Below are positions 37,137-45,049 of a stretch of 64,000 bases of DNA, one piece after another (position 1 is the stretch's first letter; each line of letters starts with the position of its first letter). Location of the stretch: positions 1,240,001 through 1,304,000 of the forward strand of contig NC_019943.1 of NCBI RefSeq assembly GCF_000327485.1, given 5' to 3'. The notes beneath the pieces were generated by a model, which was not told the DNA's origin, made no database searches, and worked only from the letters and a program-made list of their open reading frames with translations. The translations under genes were made by a program, and so were the position numbers. Source of the stretch: Methanoregula formicica SMSP. GTDB lineage: Archaea; Halobacteriota; Methanomicrobia; Methanomicrobiales; Methanospirillaceae.

Positions 37137-38612
37137 TCACGATTTTTTCTGCTGGATGTACGTGTTGACCGCTGCAGTGATTGCGGCCACTTTTTTGCCC
37201 TGATCAAAGGATCCCGCCAGTGTCTGCATGCGCGTCTCTTCATCCCGCTTGTACCGTTCAAGGGTTTTTAAAATGTGCTCTTCCTGCAGGAAGTGCGTGT
37301 GCGTGTTTCCATCGATGAACTGCTGGTTGTTCATGATCGCGTAATGGAGCGGGAGGGTTGTCTTGATCCCAAGCACGATATACTCTGAAATCGCCCGGCG
37401 CATCCTCTGGATTGCATCGTGACGGGTACTGTCCCATGCACAGAGTTTTGCGATCATGGAGTCGTAGTTTGGCGGGATGGTGTATCCCATGTGGATGCCG
37501 GAATCAACCCGGATGCCTGGGCCGCCCGGGGAGCGGTACCGCAGGATCTTTCCCGGATCAGCCGCAAAATTATTGAGCGGATCTTCGGCATTGATCCGGC
37601 ATTCTATCGCATGTCCGCGGATAGAGAGGTCCTTCTGCTCAAATTGAAGGGATTCACCCGCGGCAATGGCGATCTGCTGCTTAACGAGATCGATGCCCGT
37701 GATGAACTCCGTGATGGTGTGTTCGACCTGGAGCCGGGTGTTCATCTCCATGAAATAATAGTTACCCTGGCTGTAGAGGAACTCCACAGAGCCGGCATTG
37801 GTGTAATCGGAGGCTTCGGCTACCTTGAGGGCTGAGGCGGACATCCGCTCCCTGAGTTCGTCCGTCATGATGGGAGACGGTGCTTCTTCGATGAGCTTCT
37901 GGTGTCTACGCTGGATTGAACATTCACGGTCATAGAGATGGACAGCGTTTTTATGCTCATCTACGAGCACCTGGAACTCGATATGCCGGGGCTTGATAAG
38001 GTACTTCTCGACGAAGACCGTTGCATCTCCAAAAGCCGACTTTGCGATCCGCTGGCTGCCGGAGATTGCTTCTTCCAGTGACTTCTCGTCATGGACGATC
38101 TGCATGCCAATACCGCCGCCTCCGGCGCTGGCCTTGACGATGACGGGATACCCGATATCAGCGGCAATCTTCTTTGCCTCCTCAATATCGGTGATACCCC
38201 CATCCGTCCCGGGAAGGACGGGAACACCGGCATCTTTCATCATCTGCTTGCTGCCGATTTTTGAGCCCATCGCTTTGATGCTCTTCCACCGCGGGCCGAC
38301 AAATGTGACCCCCTCATCCTGACAGAGTTTGGCAAACCGGTAGTTTTCGGCAAGAAAACCGTACCCCGGGTGGACGGCCTCGGCACCGCACTTCTTCGCG
38401 ATGTCGATGATCCGTTCCATGTTGAGATAACTCTTGGAGGGGTGGGCTTCGCCGACATAGAACGCTTCGTCAGCATATCTTACGTGGAGCGCGTTCTTAT
38501 CGGCATCCGAGTAGATCGCCACCGTGTCAATGTCCAGCTCGCGGCATGCACGCATCACGCGGATGGCGATCTCGCCACGGTTGGCGATCAGGAGTTTCTC
38601 GAAAAATTTCAT
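37137..38612 (-). CDS. pycA: Pyruvate carboxylase subunit A (biotin carboxylase)
   Basis: 491 residues. The ATP-grasp fold has GEIAIRVMRACRELD (about residues 14-28), GYGFLAENYRFA near 82, a glycine-rich loop VKASAGGGGIGM near 160 and EMNTRLQVEHTITE near 290 (metal/ATP and catalytic Arg). It carboxylates biotin using bicarbonate and ATP. Partner of the PycB gene directly upstream (four-base overlap, 38609-38612). Together they make oxaloacetate for the reductive TCA branch typical of methanogens. Confidence 0.93.
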   Translation of the reverse strand: MKFFEKLLIANRGEIAIRVMRACRELDIDTVAIYSDADKNALHVRYADEAFYVGEAHPSKSYLNMERIIDIAKKCGAEAVHPGYGFLAENYRFAKLCQDEGVTFVGPRWKSIKAMGSKIGSKQMMKDAGVPVLPGTDGGITDIEEAKKIAADIGYPVIVKASAGGGGIGMQIVHDEKSLEEAISGSQRIAKSAFGDATVFVEKYLIKPRHIEFQVLVDEHKNAVHLYDRECSIQRRHQKLIEEAPSPIMTDELRERMSASALKVAEASDYTNAGSVEFLYSQGNYYFMEMNTRLQVEHTITEFITGIDLVKQQIAIAAGESLQFEQKDLSIRGHAIECRINAEDPLNNFAADPGKILRYRSPGGPGIRVDSGIHMGYTIPPNYDSMIAKLCAWDSTRHDAIQRMRRAISEYIVLGIKTTLPLHYAIMNNQQFIDGNTHTHFLQEEHILKTLERYKRDEETRMQTLAGSFDQGKKVAAITAAVNTYIQQKKS

Positions 38613-40351
38613 TGGACCACCAGCAGGACATCGCCGTTCTGGACGACATCGCCGGCATCAACAAAGATCTCGGTGACCTTGCCGTCAACCGGGCTGTGGA
38701 TCGGGTTCTCCATCTTCATTGCTTCGAGAATTACCAGGGTGTCACCTTTCTTTACAGCCGAGCCCCTGCTGACGGGGACCTTGAGGACCATGCCCTGCAT
38801 GTTGCTCTTAATTCCTCCGGCAATGTCGCCACGGGGGATTTTCTGGGGGACGGCGCTCGCGACTTCAACCTTGTTCCCTCCGATAGAAACGATCCTGACA
38901 GTAAAGACTTCGCCGTCAACCTCGACCTCCATCTGGCTAGGGATATCGTCGGAGGGGGATGTGGGAGCAGATTGTTTCCGGGGAATCTCCTCGATGGTCC
39001 TTTCTCCCTTGAGAAACGACGGTGCTATGGCGGGATACAGGATATAGGTCAGGACATCCTCTTCCTTTTTGATAAGTCCTGCCCTGGTTGCCTCTGCTTT
39101 CATGCTGTCGTAGGATGGCTCAAGCAGGTCGGCCGGCCTCTGGGTGATAACCTTCTCGTCGCCGATGATCAACGTACGGATCTCGTCGCTGATTGATCCG
39201 GGAGATTTGCCGTACAGGCCGCGGACATAATCCTTGACTTCTTTTGTGACATTCCGGTAACGCTGGCCGTTGACCAGGACATTGAGGACTGCCTGCGTTC
39301 CGACAATCTGGCTCGTTGGGGTAACAAGCGGCGGGTAGCCCAGGTCTTCGCGTACGCGGGGTACTTCTGCCAGCACATCATCCCACCGGTCAAGAGCGTC
39401 CTGCTCCTTCAACTGGGAGACAATGTTCGAGATCATTCCTCCCGGTAACTGGTAGATGAGGACATCGCTGTCTACCCTCTCGGAAATCGGGTCAAGGAGT
39501 CCCTGGTATTTATCCCGGATCCTGAGGACCTGGTTCCTGACTGCCCTGAGTTTGATTAAGTCGATACCGGTGTCCCGCGATGTTCCCGTCAGCGATGCGA
39601 CAACACTTTCCGTGGGGGGCTGTGAAGTCCCCATGGCGATGGGGGACATCGCGGTGTCGAGAATGTCAACTCCTGCCGAAATTGCTGCCTGGTAACTCAT
39701 GGGAGCAATGCCGCTGGTGCAGTGGCTGTGGAGGCAGACCTTGACATCCACTGCTTTCTTGATCCCCGTGATGAGCTCCCGTGCCTGTTCCGGCATAATG
39801 AGGCCTGCCATGTCCTTGATGCAGATGGAGTCGCATTCAAGGGCATAGAGCTCTTTTGCCATATCGATGAATGACCGGGTACTATGGACCGGGCTTGTCG
39901 TGTAGGATATGGTGCTCTGCAGGTGGGCCCCATTATCCTTGACGCGTTTCATGGAGCGCGTCATGTTCCGGATATCGTTGAGCGCATCGAATATCCGGAA
40001 GATATCAACGCCGTTCTTGTGCGCCGCATCAACAAACTTATCGACGACATCGTCAGGATAGTGGCGGTACCCGACCAGGTTCTGGCCACGGAGGAGCATC
40101 TGAATCGGAGTGTGCTTGAGTTCAGATTTCAGTGCCCTCAACCGGTCCCAGGGATCGTCGTTAAGAAACCGGATACAGGTATCGAACGTGGCACCGCCCC
40201 AGGCTTCAACGGAGAAGAATCCGCAACTGTCGATTTCCCGGGCAAGCGGGAGCATATCTTCGGTCCTGAGCCGCGTGGCAATGAGCGACTGGTGTGCATC
40301 ACGGAGAGTCGTATCAGTGATCAGGACTTTTTTGGGAGAGGCAGGGTGCAT
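38609..40351 (-). CDS. pycB: Pyruvate carboxylase subunit B (carboxyltransferase plus biotin carrier)
   Basis: 580 residues. The N-terminal HMGL-like barrel starts DTTLRDAHQSL (residues 13-23), a PYC_OADA conserved domain follows, and the C-terminal biotinyl domain has EAMKMENP with the biotinylated Lys546. It moves carboxyl from biotin to pyruvate. It lies 49 bases after EcfT on the same strand; a TTTTATAC-like box in that gap may give it its own promoter, so it may be both read through from the biotin genes and independently expressed. Confidence 0.94.
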   Translation of the reverse strand: MHPASPKKVLITDTTLRDAHQSLIATRLRTEDMLPLAREIDSCGFFSVEAWGGATFDTCIRFLNDDPWDRLRALKSELKHTPIQMLLRGQNLVGYRHYPDDVVDKFVDAAHKNGVDIFRIFDALNDIRNMTRSMKRVKDNGAHLQSTISYTTSPVHSTRSFIDMAKELYALECDSICIKDMAGLIMPEQARELITGIKKAVDVKVCLHSHCTSGIAPMSYQAAISAGVDILDTAMSPIAMGTSQPPTESVVASLTGTSRDTGIDLIKLRAVRNQVLRIRDKYQGLLDPISERVDSDVLIYQLPGGMISNIVSQLKEQDALDRWDDVLAEVPRVREDLGYPPLVTPTSQIVGTQAVLNVLVNGQRYRNVTKEVKDYVRGLYGKSPGSISDEIRTLIIGDEKVITQRPADLLEPSYDSMKAEATRAGLIKKEEDVLTYILYPAIAPSFLKGERTIEEIPRKQSAPTSPSDDIPSQMEVEVDGEVFTVRIVSIGGNKVEVASAVPQKIPRGDIAGGIKSNMQGMVLKVPVSRGSAVKKGDTLVILEAMKMENPIHSPVDGKVTEIFVDAGDVVQNGDVLLVVQ

Positions 40352-40400
40352 GGAAGAGTCCTCAGTCGGGCATCAGGATGATATTCAGCCTCTCAAAAAT

Positions 40401-41054
40401 TCATCGGTATAGTATAAAAAATTCACTAACGGGAATTACCGTTATGATGAGTATGCATAGTGCAGTCATGCATCGGAAAATATCTCCCCTCGTGGTGAGA
40501 AACCGCGGACAGAGTGAACCACCGCACCGGTATCCCCGCACCGCCATAAGCTCTGCAGTATGTTCGGCTCGTGAAAGGGCACCGGTGACAAGGACAAGCC
40601 CGGCCGGTACAAGCATTTTCCCGGCAGTGCCGGTTCCTTTCAGTGCCTGGGCAACGCGGATCGTTTCGAAGTCCCGGACCATGAGGTGCAGGGTTTGCAT
40701 TGCCATGTCGGCCAGCATTCCCAGTTCGAACCCGATCCGGTTCCCGAGCAGCCAGACTCCGAGATGAAGGAACTCTCCGCTTTTCTGTTCAGCATAGACC
40801 CATGAACCGACAAGGACAATGACCATCATCCTCAAAAAATACGAAACGCCATCACCTCCGGTCAGGGAGAGAACGGCGCTGAAGAACGCCAGCATCCCCG
40901 CGACAGGAAGGATCATACGCATCCGCATGATTTCAGAAACCTTGCCGGACCATGCGATCCACCAGAGAAATGCCAGGGCAGCTCCCGCCAAGCTGAAGAA
41001 CGCGGAAAGGGTGAGTACCAGCGCCGCGGCAATCCGGAGCCTTATGTCCTGCAT
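40401..41054 (-). CDS. ECF transporter transmembrane protein (EcfT/BioN-like)
   Basis: 217 residues from ATG 41052-41054 (a longer upstream frame overlaps the ATPase gene). Several membrane helices and the EcfT cytoplasmic signature AQALKGTG near residue 132 and AELMAVRGYRC near 169 couple to the ATPases. It forms the energising module with two ATPases for the BioY biotin permease. It overlaps the preceding ATPase by 13 bases. Confidence 0.84.
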   Translation of the reverse strand: MQDIRLRIAAALVLTLSAFFSLAGAALAFLWWIAWSGKVSEIMRMRMILPVAGMLAFFSAVLSLTGGDGVSYFLRMMVIVLVGSWVYAEQKSGEFLHLGVWLLGNRIGFELGMLADMAMQTLHLMVRDFETIRVAQALKGTGTAGKMLVPAGLVLVTGALSRAEHTAELMAVRGYRCGGSLCPRFLTTRGDIFRCMTALCILIITVIPVSEFFILYR

Positions 41055-41734
41055 GCTGCCTCCCGGATATCCTGTCTTGTGAGGTTTGCCGGTTCTTTCC
41101 CTCTTCTGATGAGTGCCCTGACGATCTCCGGAGCGTGCTCCCATGTGCGAAGAGCATCAGGAAGATTTCCCCTGCAGTGGAGCGAACCGTCAACAATCTC
41201 CCAGAGCATATCCACCCGCGGGAATTGCGACTGTTCGTGCGTGAAGATGATCGTGATCCCCCGTGCGCGGCCGGAGATTGTGGTGCAGGCCCGCGCCTTC
41301 TCCTTACAGTCCAGGGAGCTGAAGGGTTCATCCAGGACAAGAAGGTCGTACTCCTGTGACAGGACACAGGCCAGGTGCAGGCGTTTCAGTTCCCCCCGGC
41401 TGAGTCGCAGAGGAGAGAGGCCGGCCTTTTCCTGAAGTGAGGCCTGTTTGAGTATGACTGTGGGATCGAGCCCCCAGGAGGAACATTCCTCGCTGACGGT
41501 TGAGCCGGTGACATGGTGCTCCGGGAACTGGAACGAGATCATCGGGTGGGTGATGTCCTCCCTTCTGATCGCTCCCGAGGTGGGCGGAGAGAGTCCTGCA
41601 ATTACCCGCGCAAGTGTGGTTTTACCACTGCCAACATCACCACTGATCAGGTGGATACCCTCGGTGAATGTCCCGGTTGCAGAGACAGACCACGAATCCC
41701 GTACAACTCGTACCGCATCGAGATCGATCCTCAT
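41042..41734 (-). CDS. ECF transporter ATPase (EcfA, switch-His intact)
   Basis: About 230 residues from ATG 41734 (GTG 41743 is an alternative; ATG overlaps the upstream stop as ATGA). Walker A GDVGSGKT near residue 33-40, FQFPE Q-loop, LSRGE signature variant near 118, Walker B LLVLDEP near 138, and FTHEQ with the switch His. It hydrolyses ATP to drive biotin uptake. Its partner at 41731 lacks the switch His and the Q-loop Gln (see findings). Confidence 0.83.
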   Translation of the reverse strand: MRIDLDAVRVVRDSWSVSATGTFTEGIHLISGDVGSGKTTLARVIAGLSPPTSGAIRREDITHPMISFQFPEHHVTGSTVSEECSSWGLDPTVILKQASLQEKAGLSPLRLSRGELKRLHLACVLSQEYDLLVLDEPFSSLDCKEKARACTTISGRARGITIIFTHEQSQFPRVDMLWEIVDGSLHCRGNLPDALRTWEHAPEIVRALIRRGKEPANLTRQDIREAACRT

Positions 41735-42402
41735 ATCCCGCACTCCATGGTCAGGGGATAAAATGGTGTGCCATGGAGCCGGGCGAATACTTCCCCCGGT
41801 ACCCCCTCATAGGCGACCCGGCCATTCTCCAGATAGATAACATGATCGCTGCGGATTGCGGATTCAACCTGCTGGGTACACCGGATAACGTACGGGATCG
41901 CGCGTTCCTGGACAATGCGCTCGACCTGGCGGGCCCTATAGTTGTCAAGGTGCGAGTCACATTCGTCGAGCACAAGGACCCGGGGTGTGTGTACAAGTGC
42001 TGCAGCAAGTGCGACAAGGACCTTTTCCCCTCCAGATAGATCGCATACCGGCCGGCCTCTAAGGGGGGATATCCCCATAGAGTCCAGAAGCTTCTCAACC
42101 GTAATTTTCACGTCCCTGTCTGGCAGGTGGCGGAAACGCAGCGATGATGCGACTTCATCAATGACGGTGCCAAAAAGGATGTTGCGATCCGGGAACTCAT
42201 TGACCCAGCCGGTTTCAGTCTTTCGGGGAGGCACTCCATCGATACGCACAGTCCCGGAGTGTGGCAGGAAGATCCCGGCCAAGAGTTTGAGCAGCATCGT
42301 TTTCCCGCTGCCATTGGGTCCGATCACTGATGTGGTACCGAAAGGGATCCGGAGGGCGCTGATGTCAAGTATGGTATGGCGGATACCGGAAAGTTCAATC
42401 AT
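41731..42402 (-). CDS. ECF transporter ATPase (EcfA', degenerate switch loop)
   Basis: 223 residues. Walker A GPNGSGKT (residues 29-36), ABC signature DLSGGEKV near 125, Walker B VLVLDECDSHLD near 145. Two usual residues are different: the Q-loop Gln is replaced by Glu in VNEFPD, and the switch His is replaced in VIRCTQQVE (Gln). This suggests an asymmetric ATPase pair in which one site is degenerate. It overlaps BioY by four bases (42399-42402) and lies upstream of the other ATPase. Confidence 0.82.
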   Translation of the reverse strand: MIELSGIRHTILDISALRIPFGTTSVIGPNGSGKTMLLKLLAGIFLPHSGTVRIDGVPPRKTETGWVNEFPDRNILFGTVIDEVASSLRFRHLPDRDVKITVEKLLDSMGISPLRGRPVCDLSGGEKVLVALAAALVHTPRVLVLDECDSHLDNYRARQVERIVQERAIPYVIRCTQQVESAIRSDHVIYLENGRVAYEGVPGEVFARLHGTPFYPLTMECGI

Positions 42403-42908
42403 GGCAACCGCTCAGCGATGATGTAGACAGCACCTGCTTTCAGGATGCCGCCCGGAATAAAGGGGAGAACCCCTGCGATGAACGCGGGAATGAATTCCAT
42501 TCCGGCAGAGATCATCAGCCATGCCATGCCAAAGAGGAGTGTGACTGCGGTTCCCATTGCAAGGCCGGCAATGCGTACAGGGCGCGACGAGCTCTCGTAC
42601 GCAAGTCCGACGATGAGCGCAGAAACGAGGAACCCGACGAGATAGCCCCCGGTAGGTCCGAGGAGTACCCCCGGGCCGGACATCCCGTTGTGGAATACCG
42701 GAAGGCCGAGTGTGCCGAGAACAATGTACGCTGCTACCGGAAGTATGGCCCTCCGTTTCATGACGGCCCCGGCAAGCAGGACAAAGAGTGTCTGGAGCGT
42801 AAATGGGACCGGGATGCAGGGGATCGATATCCAGCTCCCCAGTGCAATGAGCCCGATAAAAACCGCGGAATGTGCTAATACCCGTGAACGTTCGAGATCG
42901 CCAAACAT
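42399..42908 (-). CDS. bioY: Biotin ECF transporter substrate-binding component BioY
   Basis: 169 residues from ATG 42908, chosen because AAGAGGT lies 6 bases before it; the open frame also has TTG at 42914. About six hydrophobic segments and the LGTLGLPVFHNGMSGPGVLLG motif near residue 67-87, followed by GPTGGYLVGF, are typical of BioY. It binds and brings in biotin with the three downstream ECF genes. The BirA-box-like inverted repeat at 42907-42941 overlaps the start codon. Confidence 0.92.
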   Translation of the reverse strand: MFGDLERSRVLAHSAVFIGLIALGSWISIPCIPVPFTLQTLFVLLAGAVMKRRAILPVAAYIVLGTLGLPVFHNGMSGPGVLLGPTGGYLVGFLVSALIVGLAYESSSRPVRIAGLAMGTAVTLLFGMAWLMISAGMEFIPAFIAGVLPFIPGGILKAGAVYIIAERLP

Positions 42909-42941
42909 CGTCAACCTCTTATGAAAATGATGGTTGACGAT
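42907..42941. promoter_or_regulatory. BirA-type biotin operator
   Basis: Perfect 10-base inverted repeat ATCGTCAACC (42907-42916) and GGTTGACGAT (42932-42941) with a 15-base spacer. The known BirA box (TTGTAAACC-N14/15-GGTTTACAA) has nearly the same arms and spacing. It covers the bioY start, so biotinylated-AMP-bound BirA should repress the downstream transport genes, possibly pycBA too. The HTH-bearing birA gene is directly upstream. Confidence 0.78.
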
Positions 42942-42956
42942 AAAAAAGTATTGGGA

Positions 42957-43940
42957 TTACTGGTGATAACAGTCGCCGGCTATGACCCGTTCGAGTTTGC
43001 CGTTGTCCTTCTTGATAATCAGGGCACCGAACTCATCGATATCCACGGCTTCGCCTTCGAAACTGTTCTTGAGGGTACGGATCTGGACACGGTTTTCGAG
43101 AGTGCATGAGATACTCTTCCATTCCTGGATGATTGTATCGTACTCCCCGCTTTCTATCAGGAGGAGGTGGCTCTCAAACTCTTTTAACAGCCGGGCGAGA
43201 AACGCCGCGCGGTCAACTTTATGCCCGACTTCCGCGCAGATAGAAGTGATCTGGTCGCGCAGGTCCGGAGCGAAATTGGTGACCGGGACATTCACATCAA
43301 TGCCGATAGAGAGAAGGCAGTGGTGCACAACATCGGACTCTGCCGAGAGTTCCAGGAGCAGCCCGGCAACTTTCTTGTTCCCGATGAAGATATCGTTAGG
43401 CCATTTGATGAGCGCCCCGAGGTTGAACTCTTTTCGGATTGCCCGGGCAACGGCAATGGATCCTGCCATGGTGACCATAAAGATATGATCGATGGGTATG
43501 CAGGGTTTTAGGACAATGGTGATCCAGATGCCGCCGCTGGGCGAGACCCATGCCCGGCCCATCCTGCCAACACCGCCCGTCTGTTCTTCTGCGATAATGA
43601 CGAGACCGTTCATCTTATCAACATCGCCTTCCGAGCAGAGTTGTTTTCCTACCCAGATGGTGGAAGGTGTGTTCTCAAAGTACCGCATCTTCTTCCCGAT
43701 GAACTGCGTACGGAGTTTCTTGTGGATCTCGTACGGGAGCAGTTTTGCGCTGGGCTGGGATAACCGGTACCCCTCCTTTTGTGACGAAGAAATATCGTAT
43801 CCCATCATCCGGAGCTCGTTGATGTGTTTCCAGACTGCTGAACGGGTAATTCCCAGTTCGTTGCTGATCGTCTCCCCGGAGAGGGCCCCTTCTGCCCGTT
43901 CAAGGATTTCCAGTACTTTGAATGCGGATTCCGGCAACAT
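42957..43940 (-). CDS. birA: Bifunctional biotin ligase/repressor BirA
   Basis: 327 residues from ATG 43938-43940 with a GAAGGTGAT ribosome site; the ORF extends further up. The N-terminal winged helix (SGETISNELGITRSAVWKHINEL) matches DNA-binding repressor BirA. The catalytic domain has GGVGRMGRAW (biotinyl-AMP motif), IKWPNDI and KKVAGLLLE, then a C-terminal SH3-like domain. It attaches biotin to PycB Lys546 and should bind the operator at 42907. One base separates it from the DUF2111 gene upstream. Confidence 0.93.
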   Translation of the reverse strand: MLPESAFKVLEILERAEGALSGETISNELGITRSAVWKHINELRMMGYDISSSQKEGYRLSQPSAKLLPYEIHKKLRTQFIGKKMRYFENTPSTIWVGKQLCSEGDVDKMNGLVIIAEEQTGGVGRMGRAWVSPSGGIWITIVLKPCIPIDHIFMVTMAGSIAVARAIRKEFNLGALIKWPNDIFIGNKKVAGLLLELSAESDVVHHCLLSIGIDVNVPVTNFAPDLRDQITSICAEVGHKVDRAAFLARLLKEFESHLLLIESGEYDTIIQEWKSISCTLENRVQIRTLKNSFEGEAVDIDEFGALIIKKDNGKLERVIAGDCYHQ

Positions 43941-43941
43941 A

Positions 43942-44364
43942 TCACCTTCGTGAACTGATCTTTTCCGAGTCAAGCGGGCAGGGATCCTTTCCGCAGACCT
44001 GCTTGAGAATTGCGGACTGGTGCTCCATGAGCGTGGCGAGATCGAAAATACCCGTAATATCGACTATGCCTATAGCCCCGATCGCATTTCCCTCTCTGTC
44101 CCGGATGGGTGTCACCGTTACCGGGACTCCCTTGTATGCACCGCTTGCGGGGGTTGTCTTGATTGTCTGGTTCCGGGCAATGGCGTCGAGAAGAACCGGG
44201 CCGTTGTATGCCCGGTCGATGACCCTGCCATCTTCGACCCGGATGCCATCGCGATCTGCGGATTTTGCCGTAACAGGAAGCCGGTGGATAAGTTCATGAA
44301 CAGCAAGGACAACGGGTTCCAAATCTTCCGATGCCGCATTGCAGGACAACACGTAGCGGTGCAT
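43942..44364 (-). CDS. DUF2111 domain protein (methanogen-specific)
   Basis: 140 residues with the PVTVTPIRDREGNAIGAIGIVDIT stretch (split around residue 85-105) of methanogen DUF2111 proteins. This looks like a GAF/PAS-type sensory fold with no catalytic motif. It is one base upstream of birA on the same strand, suggesting co-transcription with the biotin unit. Role unknown. Confidence 0.72.
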   Translation of the reverse strand: MHRYVLSCNAASEDLEPVVLAVHELIHRLPVTAKSADRDGIRVEDGRVIDRAYNGPVLLDAIARNQTIKTTPASGAYKGVPVTVTPIRDREGNAIGAIGIVDITGIFDLATLMEHQSAILKQVCGKDPCPLDSEKISSRR

Positions 44365-44473
44365 AACGAATGCCTCACTACTCTGGTCAATCGTTCAGGT
44401 TGATGAAGGTTGTGGAATGTATGAGTGTGGGCTAAGAAGCCGGTAACCGGGAATTCCTGTCACGGTGCCACCG

Positions 44474-45049
44474 CTACAGCGGACTCGTGATACCTTCGCA
44501 GCAGAATTTCTTGAGAAATTCCCGTGACGGAAACTCGTGAACGCTGGTTACAATAATTCTCCCTTTTCCATACCAGTGTTCGATGATGACATCGGAAGAT
44601 CCTGCAGATCCAACACAGGTTCCCTCATGTTCCGGAAATGATCCATCGCATTCGATGTTCTGCGGATCGTATTCTTCAGCAAGAGTTGCCGCCAGTGAAT
44701 TTCCGGAACACGAGATCGTCCGCGGGTGGAACTCATGGGAATATTTCAGCCGGAACGGGAGCCAGTCATAGGCATCTGCCTTGTTGTCCGCAGCACCGAA
44801 GACCAACAGGTTTCCGCCATTTTCAACAAACCTGTGGATGCGGGAAGATGATGCCCGCAATGCCGGCAGGAGGTTTGAATATTTTGCATTGCCAAAACCT
44901 GTCGGGACGATCAGGCAGTTGAACGAGCCCCGGAAAAATGGGGCTGCGAGCATATGGGGGGTCACGATCTCGCAGGAAATACCACAGTCCTCGATAAGCC
45001 GGCTGAAATGCTGCGGGGAGTCCCAGAGAAAGCCGGCCCGGCAATTCAT
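44474..45049 (-). CDS. BPL_N/GATase-like hypothetical protein
   Basis: 191 residues with a class I glutamine amidotransferase-like fold: IVPTGFGNAKY, then a VENGGNLLVFGAADN segment and an IIVTSVHEFPSREF C terminus. The usual catalytic Cys and His are not obvious, so activity is doubtful. It overlaps RtcB by four bases. The fold is shared by the N-terminal domain of some eukaryotic biotin ligases, but the gene lies after DUF2111/birA and before rtcB, so the link with either is uncertain. Confidence 0.6.
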   Translation of the reverse strand: MNCRAGFLWDSPQHFSRLIEDCGISCEIVTPHMLAAPFFRGSFNCLIVPTGFGNAKYSNLLPALRASSSRIHRFVENGGNLLVFGAADNKADAYDWLPFRLKYSHEFHPRTISCSGNSLAATLAEEYDPQNIECDGSFPEHEGTCVGSAGSSDVIIEHWYGKGRIIVTSVHEFPSREFLKKFCCEGITSPL

